From Kaistella antarctica (GTDB lineage: Bacteria; Bacteroidota; Bacteroidia; Flavobacteriales; Weeksellaceae): a stretch of DNA of 64,000 nt. The first letter of the stretch is position 1. Each line of letters opens with the position of its first letter. Of the stretch, positions 1-7,784 are shown piece by piece. The position numbers and the translations under genes are program-made. The stretch lies in the NCBI RefSeq assembly GCF_900109615.1, contig NZ_FOIX01000004.1, forward strand, positions 248,001-312,000, read 5' to 3'. The notes beneath the pieces were generated by a model. It was not told the DNA's origin. It saw nothing but the letters and a program-made list of their open reading frames with translations, and did no database searches.

Positions 1-23
1 TTATTAATCATTGATAAATTATG

Positions 24-44
24 ATTGATAATTGATAATTGATA
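24..44. repeat. Tandem heptamer ATTGATA x3
   Basis: Three back-to-back ATTGATA units with period 7, and a further ATTGATAA just upstream at 10-17. The same heptamer with G in first place is repeated three times before efp at 32524-32544. No gene is visible between the left edge and the efflux adaptor at 202. Confidence 0.6.
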
Positions 45-89
45 TTAGCTCAGGGATAATTTATAAATGATCTTGAATCTTTAACCGGG

Positions 90-172
90 TTGCGACCCGA
101 CCTGAATGAAGCTCTTTTTGCGAGGAGGCACGACGAACAAAAAAGCGGGAATGGAGGGCGGAAAAGTCGCCC
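90..172. repeat. Dispersed hairpin repeat, copy A
   Basis: This shares its outer parts with copies at 11398-11488 and 39905-40003: TTGCGACCCGA on the left, then CTTTTT, a variable interior, AAAAAA, and GGA..GCGGA....CGCCC on the right. The interior here pairs TTTTTG with CAAAAA around a short GC-rich loop. It lies directly upstream of the efflux adaptor gene. It is not coding, and its function is unknown. Confidence 0.75.
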
Positions 173-201
173 TAAAAAAAATTAAAAAATAAACTAAGTA
201 T

Positions 202-1398
202 ATGAAAAAGAAGTTCACCTTTAAAAAAGCCCTGTATATCTTTCTAGGTTTGGTCTTTGTCGTGGCGCTGATTTCGGGAATCAGTTATCTGGTTTCTTCG
301 AATTCGAAAGAGAGCGAGGCGTTCCTGACTAAGAAACCTTTCATCCAAAATATGGACGATAAAGTAATGGCAACGGGGAAAATTGTGCCGCGAGAGGAAA
401 TTGAAATAAAACCGAATATCTCCGGAATTATCGATAAAATCTTAGTGACGGAAGGCGACAAAGTTATCGCGGGTCAATTGGTGGCGACGATTCGAATTGT
501 GCCGAGTATTCAGAATGTGAATGCGGCGACGCAGGAGATTAGTAATGCCAACCTACAAATCAGTAATGCTCAAATCAATGTTTCGCAGCAACAAAAGCAA
601 TTCGCCATGCAACAAAGATTGTTTTCGCAAGGCGTGATCTCTAAACAAGAATATATTTCTGCCCAGCAGCAGTTACAATCTACACAACAACAACTGAGAA
701 ATGCGCAACAACAAAGACAAACTGCTCAGAAAAATCTTCAGATCGCGAAGACTGGCGCAACGCCAGAATTAGCTGGTTTGGCGACAACTCAGATTCGGTC
801 GAAAGCCAATGGAACAGTTTTAGAAGTTCCCGTAAAAGTAGGAAGTCAGGTGATTGAGGCCAACTCCTTTAATGCTGGAAGTACGATTTGCTCGATTGCA
901 GATTTGAATTCCCTGATTTTTGAAGGAACGATTGATGAAGCTCAAGCTGGGAAATTAAAAGAAGGAATGGATATGAATGTGGTAATCGGTGCCTTGCAAA
1001 ACAAATCGTTTCCAGGGCGTGTGACGATGATTGCACCAAAAGGAAAAGATGAAGCAGGAACGATTAAATTTCCGATTGAAGGTGATGTTTTTAATAAAAC
1101 GAATGAATATATCAGAGCTGGGTTTTCCGCAAATGGCGAAATTATTTTAAGTTCTCAGAAAAATGCTTTGCTGTTGGATGAGTCTTTAATCCAATATGAA
1201 AAGGTTAACGGCAAAGATAATTCTTTCGTGGAAGTGAAACAGCCAGATGGTAAATTTAAAAAGGTGAATGTGAAACTAGGCGCTAGTGACGGAATTAACG
1301 TTCAGATATTGTCTGGAGTGACTAAAGATTCTGAAGTGAAAGTTTGGAATCCATCAGATAAAGATAAAGAGGCATTGAAAGAAAAGAAAGGTAAATAA
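202..1398 (+). CDS. Efflux periplasmic adaptor subunit (HlyD/MacA type)
   Basis: This 398-residue membrane-fusion protein is expected to link an inner-membrane ABC or RND pump to an outer-membrane channel. An N-terminal membrane anchor lies at about residues 11-33. It is followed by a lipoyl-like beta domain split by a Gln-rich coiled-coil hairpin at about 107-182, then a beta-barrel and membrane-proximal domain. The family and fold are clear. The pump is not: no ATPase or permease lies downstream, where a terminator follows at once, so its partner may be upstream of the window or elsewhere. A MacA-like role with an ABC transporter is the more likely reading. Confidence 0.85.
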   Translation: MKKKFTFKKALYIFLGLVFVVALISGISYLVSSNSKESEAFLTKKPFIQNMDDKVMATGKIVPREEIEIKPNISGIIDKILVTEGDKVIAGQLVATIRIVPSIQNVNAATQEISNANLQISNAQINVSQQQKQFAMQQRLFSQGVISKQEYISAQQQLQSTQQQLRNAQQQRQTAQKNLQIAKTGATPELAGLATTQIRSKANGTVLEVPVKVGSQVIEANSFNAGSTICSIADLNSLIFEGTIDEAQAGKLKEGMDMNVVIGALQNKSFPGRVTMIAPKGKDEAGTIKFPIEGDVFNKTNEYIRAGFSANGEIILSSQKNALLLDESLIQYEKVNGKDNSFVEVKQPDGKFKKVNVKLGASDGINVQILSGVTKDSEVKVWNPSDKDKEALKEKKGK

Positions 1399-1418
1399 TT
1401 GATCAATTTCTTATTTTC

Positions 1419-1446
1419 AAAAGACGGGCTTCGGTTCGTCTTTTTT
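1419..1446 (+). terminator. Rho-independent terminator after the efflux adaptor
   Basis: AAAAGACG and CGTCTTTT form an 8-bp stem around a TTCG-containing loop, followed by a T run. It lies 20 nt past the stop codon of the adaptor gene. Confidence 0.8.
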
Positions 1447-1551
1447 AGTTGAAAATTTCAATCGTGCGATTTCGGTAGAATTAAATCTTATAAAATCTCA
1501 TCGTAACCGAAACCTTCAAATCAATCGTTAACAGAATCCAAATTGTTGGGC

Positions 1552-2163
1552 TTACTTTAAAACTTTTACTTTCTCGGTTTTAAATAACAAGGCGATATTT
1601 AAAAATAACAAAAGCAGTCCCAAAGTCATCCAAATCGCGGTTTTTATATTATCGAACTTCAGAGCTTCGATGCGAGATTTGGCAATGTCTGCCAACCGTG
1701 AACTTTGCACGATGTAATTTTGCACTTCGATAATCTGGTCTTCGTTTTTATTGGGAACAGAATGTTGGGAGAAATAAACCAGGTTTTTTTTACCCATATA
1801 AGCGGCAATCCAATATTGATCAGATTTCTCCATTTTCAAATAATCAATTCGGTAATAACTATTTCTAATCATACCGAGGTGGCGCGTTTCAAATCTCAAA
1901 TCAGGATCAGCATCATCATTAATTTTAATGAGATAAAAATCTAAAGGAAAAGGTAATTTATTAACGACCTGAACGGTCAGAGAATCTTGTACAAACTGAT
2001 CTAAACTTTTTTGAACGAAATATAAAGTGTATACCACCGCTGAAATCGCCACGATGACAATCCGAAACGCTTTTGCCCAAGATTGAAATCTACCGGTCTT
2101 TATCACGGAAAAAAGCAGACAGAAAGAAAGGAATAAAACGAGCAGAAAAAATATATAAAACAT
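1552..2163 (-). CDS. Membrane protein of unknown function
   Basis: This 203-residue protein is not recognised. It has two hydrophobic segments near the N-terminus (about 1-23 and 33-52), a soluble middle of about 110 residues likely outside the membrane, and a C-terminal membrane helix at about 175-195 with a short basic tail. Upstream sits TATCTTTA, a one-base variant of the TAnnTTTG promoter box, only 4 nt before ATG, so it may be transcribed alone and nearly leaderless. It follows the HD hydrolase operon on the same strand but is separated from it by a weak hairpin. Confidence 0.6.
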   Translation of the reverse strand: MFYIFFLLVLFLSFCLLFSVIKTGRFQSWAKAFRIVIVAISAVVYTLYFVQKSLDQFVQDSLTVQVVNKLPFPLDFYLIKINDDADPDLRFETRHLGMIRNSYYRIDYLKMEKSDQYWIAAYMGKKNLVYFSQHSVPNKNEDQIIEVQNYIVQSSRLADIAKSRIEALKFDNIKTAIWMTLGLLLLFLNIALLFKTEKVKVLK

Positions 2164-2189
2164 GGGGTAAAGATAAATAAAATTAGGAT

Positions 2190-2210
2190 GTGAAAAATCG
2201 AAATTTTCAC
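2190..2210 (-). terminator. Weak terminator hairpin after the HD hydrolase
   Basis: GTGAAAA and TTTTCAC pair around a 7-nt loop, just downstream of the HD hydrolase stop codon. There is no long T run, so termination strength is uncertain. Confidence 0.4.
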
Positions 2211-2220
2211 CGCTATCCTC

Positions 2221-2868
2221 TTATTCTACATTCCATTCCCGATAGAACTGGTCTAAAAATAGAAGCATAAAATCGTGTCGTTCTTCTGCTAGTTTTTTAC
2301 CCGAATCGGTATTCATTAAATCTTTTAGAAGCAGCAGCTTCTCATAGAAATGATTGACTGTTGTTCCATTTGACTTTTTGTAGTCATCTTTCGATTGATT
2401 AATTCTAGGTGGAAGTTCAGGATGATACATCAAATTATTTTTAAAGCCACCAAAATTGAAAGTCCGCGCAATCCCAATGGCGCCAATCGCATCAAGCCGA
2501 TCTGCATCTTGCACAATTTGCAATTCAATAGGTAAAACAGCTGGAACTTCTCTCCTATTTTTAAAGGAAATATTTTGAATAATGAATAAAACCTGGTCGA
2601 TAATTTCTGTAGAAACAGATTGACCTTCTAAAAACTCCCGAGAAATTTTTAAAGCTAAAGTTTCGTCACCATCGTGAAATTTTGGATCAGCGATATCATG
2701 AAGTAAAGCTGCGAGTTCAACAACCTGAAGATTACACTTTTCTTCTTCGGCAATTTTCTTTGATATTTTCCAAACCCGTTCGATGTGAAACCAATCGTGT
2801 CCGGCTTCTACACCATCAAGCTTTTTCTTGACGAAGATGACTGTGTTTTCAATTAAATTCGGAGACAT
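2221..2868 (-). CDS. HD-domain phosphohydrolase
   Basis: A protein of about 215 residues of the HD superfamily (YedJ-like), a metal-dependent phosphohydrolase probably acting on a nucleotide. It shows HDWFHIERVW near the N-terminus, the HD pair in LLHDIAD, and a later QDADRLDAIGAIG motif with the final Asp ligand. I place the start at the ATG encoding MSPNLIEN, because the frame extends upstream only through a TTG inside the preceding gene. The chosen ATG lies 1 nt after the upstream stop codon, so the two are probably translated together. It is the last gene of the ABC exporter-lipoprotein-HD group. The substrate cannot be told from sequence. Confidence 0.85.
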   Translation of the reverse strand: MSPNLIENTVIFVKKKLDGVEAGHDWFHIERVWKISKKIAEEEKCNLQVVELAALLHDIADPKFHDGDETLALKISREFLEGQSVSTEIIDQVLFIIQNISFKNRREVPAVLPIELQIVQDADRLDAIGAIGIARTFNFGGFKNNLMYHPELPPRINQSKDDYKKSNGTTVNHFYEKLLLLKDLMNTDSGKKLAEERHDFMLLFLDQFYREWNVE

Positions 2869-2869
2869 A

Positions 2870-3460
2870 TTAAATTTTCTTGGCAACTTCTACGAACTGA
2901 AAAACCTGTTTCGTTTTCGGATTGTAAATAATCGTACTGCTGTTCGGAAATCTTTTCAATTTGTAATATTCTACGTTTTTATCCTTTTTAATGTCTTCTA
3001 AAAAACTCATGTCAATCGTATTTGCCGGCAAAAATTTTTGCACAAAACTCAGCTTATCAATGAATGTTTGTCCATCGATTTTCTTGGCAACCTGATCAGA
3101 TTTCGCTTGATCCAAAGTTTCCTGCTGTTCCAAATAGGGAATCAAAATTTCTTTTTCAGCTTTATATTTAAAAATATACGCTGGTGAACCGTTTGGAAAA
3201 GTAAATTTCTTACCAGAAAATTCTGAAATCATGGTTGGTTCTCCATTCGGAAAAACTTCCTGAAACTGTGCATTTTCAGCATTGGTTAAAGAATTTAATG
3301 AATTACTCACTGTTTCATTCAAAGTTTCTTTAACTGCATTTTGAGCTTTTTCTTTAACGCTGGTCGTGGTTTTCTCAATCTGCTCGTTGATGGTTTCCTC
3401 TATTTTGGTACAAGATGTAACAGCAAATAAAGGTAAAAGGACAAAAATATATTTTTTCAT
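2870..3460 (-). CDS. Lipoprotein of unknown function
   Basis: A 196-residue protein with a signal peptide and a lipobox (VTSC, Cys near residue 17), so probably anchored in the outer or inner membrane. Residues 20-60 form a Thr/Glu/Lys-rich amphipathic stretch, likely helical. The rest is a mixed domain with the repeated phrase FPNG (two copies at about 70 and 89). I do not recognise the family. It sits 15 nt after the ABC exporter and just before the HD hydrolase on the same strand, which suggests one transcript. Confidence 0.65.
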   Translation of the reverse strand: MKKYIFVLLPLFAVTSCTKIEETINEQIEKTTTSVKEKAQNAVKETLNETVSNSLNSLTNAENAQFQEVFPNGEPTMISEFSGKKFTFPNGSPAYIFKYKAEKEILIPYLEQQETLDQAKSDQVAKKIDGQTFIDKLSFVQKFLPANTIDMSFLEDIKKDKNVEYYKLKRFPNSSTIIYNPKTKQVFQFVEVAKKI

Positions 3461-3475
3461 TTTTAAATTTTAGTA

Positions 3476-5284
3476 TTAATTTTCTTTAAAGGAACTCAGT
3501 AATTTATCGAGGTTTAAACTTCTCGCCGAGGCATCAAAAATTTCGCGATACGAGCCTTGCAAACTGATCAGTTCATCATGCGTTCCACTCTCAACAACCG
3601 TTCCCTTTTTCATCACATAAATACAATTTGAATCTAAAATCTGCGACAAAGAATGCGAAATGATGACGACGGTTCTGCCTTCTTTAATGGCATCAAGCGA
3701 GTTTTTAATCTGTTCCGTCGCAATTGCATCTAAACTTGCCGTGGGTTCATCAAGGAAGATAATCGGTGGATCTTTTAAAAACAAACGCGCAATCGCAATC
3801 CTTTGTTGTTGACCACCCGATAATTGTGTGGCATCATGCTTATATTGGTCTGGTAACTCGATAATCTGATTGTGCAAATAAGCTTTTTTTGCAGCGGCTT
3901 CTATTTCTTCAAAGCTGGCATTCATATTTCCATACCTGATATTGTCCTCAATACTTCCCTGAAAAATATGATTTTTTTGTAGAACCAAACCGATATCGTT
4001 TCGCAAAGAAGTGTTATCAAAATCATTCAAGTCAACTTCATCTAATAAAATCTTTCCCGTATCTGGTAAGTAAAATTTGCATAAAAGATTAATGATGGTC
4101 GATTTTCCAGCACCACTCAAACCAACCAGCGCCGTAGTTTTTCCATTCTCGAAGGTCATCGAAACATTGTGTAAAGCTTTGGTTCCATTCGGATAAGTGA
4201 AATCAATGTTCTTTAATTCAAATTTTCCTTTGATATTTTTTTCAACGAAAGTACCGTTGGGTTCGGTTTGATCTTCCGCATTGATGATATCAAAATAGCC
4301 TTCTGCGTAAATCATAGCATCGTTCATATCATCGTAAATCCGGTGAAGTTGACGAATTGGCGCCGAAACATTATTAAACAAAAGAATATGCAACATAATC
4401 GCCCCAATCGTCATTTGCTGATCGAGCACCAAATAAACGGTTAAAAGAATAATTAATACAACTCCGATCTGTTCGATAAAAGTTTTTAAACCATCATAAA
4501 TAAAATTGGTTCTGCGGGTGAACATTTGGCTGTCCATGAGCTGCATTTGTAAATCGTACTGCTTTTTTCCTTCAAATTTTTCACGCACAAAACTTTTAAT
4601 AACCATAATCGAATTGATTAAATTTAAAAGTCCTGACGTTTTTTGCTCCCGCTGATTTCTCAACTGACGCCGAACGCCAGACAGCTTTTTCGCTTGTAAA
4701 GAACTGATGGTGAAATAAATAGGAACAACAATGGTAGAAACTAAACCGACATAAGCATTTTGCATATACATGATTACTAAAGCAATCAAGGCATTTGAAA
4801 ACAGGGGTAAAATATCGATAAAGAAATTCTGAACAAGTTTGGTTAAACTCTCAATTCCTCGATCAATTCTTTGTTGAAGCTTTCCGGACTCGTGATTTTC
4901 GTTGGTGTAGAAAGCGACGCTATACGTTAGGATTTTATCAATCGCCGTTTGCGCCAATACAGAACTGGTGCTGATTCTGATTTTTTCACCATAAAATTTT
5001 TGGCCAAACTGAATGAAAATATTCAGTAATTCCTTGCCTAATAAGATGGCTGAGATAACGACCAAGACGTGAATTCCATCTGCCATTGGATCTGGAAGCT
5101 GAATCAGTTCAGTAACTTCATCAACCGTATATTTTAAAACCAAAGGATTTACCTGCGCCAGTAAAGCACCAACTAAAGTCAGCGACAAAGTTCCGTAAAT
5201 CATCAACCGATAAGGTTTAATGAAAGGAATCAGTTGCTGATAAATATGATAAAGGGTAATGGTTCTATTAAATGGTTTCGGCAT
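3476..5284 (-). CDS. ABC exporter, fused permease and ATPase
   Basis: A 602-residue half-transporter of the type I exporter (MsbA-like) class. Residues 1 to about 330 are a six-helix membrane domain and the rest is the nucleotide-binding domain. Walker A is GLSGAGKST (about 389), the signature is LSGGQQQRIA (about 487), Walker B is IIFLDEPTAS and the switch histidine is in IISHS. It would work as a homodimer in the inner membrane. The substrate may be a lipid, peptide or drug. Linkage to a lipoprotein gene suggests an envelope role, but this is inference. A clear promoter was not found in the 100-nt gap before it. Confidence 0.88.
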   Translation of the reverse strand: MPKPFNRTITLYHIYQQLIPFIKPYRLMIYGTLSLTLVGALLAQVNPLVLKYTVDEVTELIQLPDPMADGIHVLVVISAILLGKELLNIFIQFGQKFYGEKIRISTSSVLAQTAIDKILTYSVAFYTNENHESGKLQQRIDRGIESLTKLVQNFFIDILPLFSNALIALVIMYMQNAYVGLVSTIVVPIYFTISSLQAKKLSGVRRQLRNQREQKTSGLLNLINSIMVIKSFVREKFEGKKQYDLQMQLMDSQMFTRRTNFIYDGLKTFIEQIGVVLIILLTVYLVLDQQMTIGAIMLHILLFNNVSAPIRQLHRIYDDMNDAMIYAEGYFDIINAEDQTEPNGTFVEKNIKGKFELKNIDFTYPNGTKALHNVSMTFENGKTTALVGLSGAGKSTIINLLCKFYLPDTGKILLDEVDLNDFDNTSLRNDIGLVLQKNHIFQGSIEDNIRYGNMNASFEEIEAAAKKAYLHNQIIELPDQYKHDATQLSGGQQQRIAIARLFLKDPPIIFLDEPTASLDAIATEQIKNSLDAIKEGRTVVIISHSLSQILDSNCIYVMKKGTVVESGTHDELISLQGSYREIFDASARSLNLDKLLSSFKEN

Positions 5285-5384
5285 AGTTTACACTAAAAAA
5301 AATGGAATTACTGAACCACAAAAAACTTACTATGATTCTACTTTAAAAAATTGAACCGAAGATGAACGTTTTCAATTATATGCT

Positions 5385-6446
5385 TTATGATTCAAAGGCA
5401 AAGCTGGTTAGATAGCGCAATTCTGGTTTGCTGAGAATATTTGAATTGACCTGTGCAGTTTCTAAAGTATAATTTAAATTGATTTCCTTCTTTTGAAATA
5501 GAAATGAATTGTTGGAATTTTTATCAACCACTTCATTAAAGATATGTTCGATTTCAGAATTGGCTAAAGAAGCAAAACTGATATCTTCAAAACCATACAT
5601 TACCCGCAGACTGTCGCTCTCCTGAAAATGATCATCGACAAAAGACTGAAATTGTCTTTTAGAATCGAAATTTCCAGCCCAGATATTATAGACGAATGAT
5701 CTTCTCTTCGGCTTGTTCAAAATATCCTGGTACACGAAGTTTTCACCCAGATAAGCATCCCGAACCTGTGGATCATTAGCCAAATCGTGCGGAAGTCCTT
5801 CTTTCAAAATCCTACCTTCAAACATAATATAAGTCTTGTGCGTAATCGCTAAAGTCTGTTGGACGTTGTGATCTGTAATTAAAATTCCAATATTTTTATC
5901 AACCAAGCTTCGTACAATTTTCTGAATATCTTCGACGGCAATCGGGTCAACTCCCGCAAAAGGTTCATCGAGTAATATAAAATTCGGGCTGGTTGCCAAA
6001 CAACGTGCAATCTCAGTTCTTCGTCTTTCACCTCCAGACAATAAATCGCCACGGTTTTTTCGAACATGTTCCAGAGAAAACTCTTCGATCAGTTCGTCGC
6101 ATTTCATTTGTTGTTCGCGCTTTGAAAGCTTAGTCAATTGCAGAACACCCAAAATATTATCCTCTACTGAAAGTTTTCTGAAAACGGATGCTTCCTGCGC
6201 CAGATAGCCGATTCCATTCTGAGCACGACGGTACATCGCATCATTGGTTATCTCTTTATTATCTAAAAAAACTTTCCCAGAAGTTGGTTTCACCAAACCG
6301 ACAATCATATAGAAACAAGTAGTTTTTCCAGCACCGTTCGGACCGAGAAGGCCGACGATTTCGCCCTGTGCAACTTCCACAGAAACGCCTTTTACCACTT
6401 TTTTAGGACCGTATTCTTTAATTAAATTTTCTCCGCGTAGAATCAT
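5385..6446 (-). CDS. lptB: LPS export ATPase LptB with a C-terminal extension
   Basis: LptB is the cytoplasmic ATPase that drives lipopolysaccharide export with LptF/G/C. Residues 1 to about 235 match the family: Walker A GPNGAGKTT (about 37), signature LSGGERRRTEIAR (about 140), Walker B FILLDEPFAG and ITDHN, ending in DAYLGENF where LptB normally stops. About 118 further residues follow in the same frame, including YNIWAGNFDSKRQFQSF, of uncertain family. I chose the ATG giving MILRGENL because it matches the family N-terminus. The promoter box TATATTTG lies 4 nt upstream, which excludes the longer frame. Confidence 0.9.
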   Translation of the reverse strand: MILRGENLIKEYGPKKVVKGVSVEVAQGEIVGLLGPNGAGKTTCFYMIVGLVKPTSGKVFLDNKEITNDAMYRRAQNGIGYLAQEASVFRKLSVEDNILGVLQLTKLSKREQQMKCDELIEEFSLEHVRKNRGDLLSGGERRRTEIARCLATSPNFILLDEPFAGVDPIAVEDIQKIVRSLVDKNIGILITDHNVQQTLAITHKTYIMFEGRILKEGLPHDLANDPQVRDAYLGENFVYQDILNKPKRRSFVYNIWAGNFDSKRQFQSFVDDHFQESDSLRVMYGFEDISFASLANSEIEHIFNEVVDKNSNNSFLFQKKEINLNYTLETAQVNSNILSKPELRYLTSFAFES

Positions 6447-6450
6447 GAGG

Positions 6451-6458
6451 CAAATATA
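6451..6458 (-). promoter_or_regulatory. TAnnTTTG promoter box, lptB (leaderless)
   Basis: TATATTTG on the minus strand ends 4 nt before the lptB ATG. Known Bacteroidota -7 boxes sit a few bases before the transcript start, so the mRNA should begin at or next to the start codon. Confidence 0.65.
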
Positions 6459-6585
6459 ATAAATTACATGGTAGCTTAAGTGAAAACCTGAAAGCATCCG
6501 CGCTGAAATTATAGGATAAATATTGAATTTATATTAATTTCATTTAAAAAAATTTATCTTCGCTCTTTACAAAAATCTTCAAAGT

Positions 6586-7080
6586 TTGAGTGCCAAAGAA
6601 AAAGAATTCGCAAAACTAATTAAAGATAATCAAGGTTTGATTATCAAGGTTTCGCGGCTCTATACCAATACTTTGGAAGATGAGCAAGATCTTTTTCAAG
6701 AGATTGTGTTACAACTTTGGCGTTCTTACGACTCATTCAAAGGACAGTCGAAAATTTCTACGTGGATGTACAGAGTTGCTTTGAACACAGCAATTACGCT
6801 CTTTCGAAAGAAAACAAAATCACCGCAAACGGACGAATTGATGGATTTTCATCACAGTGAATTTCTGGAAATTGATGATGAAAAACAGCAGCATATTTCA
6901 ACGCTATATAAAGTGATCAAAATGCTACCGAATGTGGAACGAGCGATTGTCACCATGTATCTGGACGATTTACCGTACCGCGATATTGCAGAAAACTTAG
7001 GAATTACCGAGGTTAATGCCAGAGTGAAAATGAATCGATTGAAGAAAACTTTAAAACAATTAATGGAAAAACATGCCTGA
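6586..7080 (+). CDS. ECF-type RNA polymerase sigma factor
   Basis: A 164-residue sigma-70 family protein with region 2 (about 10-80, including DLFQEIVLQLW) and region 4 (about 110-160, with the helix-turn-helix YRDIAENLGITEVNARVKMNRLKK). It should direct polymerase to a small regulon, often envelope stress. No in-frame ATG precedes the conserved N-terminus, so a TTG start (leading to SAKEKEFAKL) is proposed. The next gene begins inside its last codons (8-nt overlap ATGCCTGA), which points to translational coupling with the membrane protein that follows. Confidence 0.85.
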   Translation: MSAKEKEFAKLIKDNQGLIIKVSRLYTNTLEDEQDLFQEIVLQLWRSYDSFKGQSKISTWMYRVALNTAITLFRKKTKSPQTDELMDFHHSEFLEIDDEKQQHISTLYKVIKMLPNVERAIVTMYLDDLPYRDIAENLGITEVNARVKMNRLKKTLKQLMEKHA

Positions 7081-7744
7081 ATTTGATTTAGATAGTTTCA
7101 AAAAAACTTGGCAACAAGAACCTGTTGAACCAAAATACAATACCAGCGAAATTGAATCGATGCTGAATAAATCGTCGCGGAACTATGTGAAATATATTTT
7201 ATGGATCAGCATCGTAGAATTTTTACTGATTCTGGGCGCCAATTTATACTATACTTTTTTGGGCGAAGACACCACTGATTTGATGAGTGTTTTAGGGAAG
7301 TTAGGCATTACAGATTCAGTCAGTTTTGAAAGTACAATTTCTCAACTTTACCTCATATTAAAGATGGTCAGTTTAGCGCTGACGGCAGTTTTCGTTTATT
7401 TATTTTATCAAAATTATCGGAAGATTAATATTGAATCAAACCTTAAAAAATTGATTCTGCAAATCATTAAGTTTAAAAAAACCGTACAGTTATTCATACT
7501 GGCGAATATTGTTTTGGTGATTTTATTCACTGCGGTTTTGGGAATCTTTATTTCAATGGTTTTGGCGGAACAACATATTCAACTGGATAGTGACACCAAG
7601 TTTGGTTTCATCGCCGGATTAATTTTAACTATGGGAATCAGCGTGCTATTAATCTGGTTTTATTACCGCGTTGTTTATGGATTTATCTTAAGACGATTAG
7701 GCAGAAATTTACAACAGCTCCAAAATATAGAAGAGGGAAATTAA
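7073..7744 (+). CDS. Four-helix membrane protein coupled to the ECF sigma factor
   Basis: A 223-residue protein with a soluble N-terminus of about 40 residues (FDLDSFKKTWQQEP) and four predicted membrane helices at about 41-63, 96-117, 137-165 and 178-203. It overlaps the sigma gene by 8 nt. The position and the cytoplasmic head followed by membrane helices suggest a membrane anti-sigma factor or sensor, but there is no zinc-binding HxxxCxxC motif, so this is inference from context. Its end forms part of a hairpin shared with the convergent rpoN gene. Confidence 0.65.
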   Translation: MPEFDLDSFKKTWQQEPVEPKYNTSEIESMLNKSSRNYVKYILWISIVEFLLILGANLYYTFLGEDTTDLMSVLGKLGITDSVSFESTISQLYLILKMVSLALTAVFVYLFYQNYRKINIESNLKKLILQIIKFKKTVQLFILANIVLVILFTAVLGIFISMVLAEQHIQLDSDTKFGFIAGLILTMGISVLLIWFYYRVVYGFILRRLGRNLQQLQNIEEGN

Positions 7745-7761
7745 TTAAAATTCCCCTCTTC
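7730..7761. terminator. Bidirectional terminator between convergent genes
   Basis: GAAGAGGGAA pairs with TTCCCCTCTTC (one bulged G) around an AT-rich loop, with T runs on the plus side. It begins inside the last codons of the membrane protein gene and separates it from rpoN. Confidence 0.7.
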
Positions 7762-7784
7762 TTTAAATTTCTATAAAGTATTAT

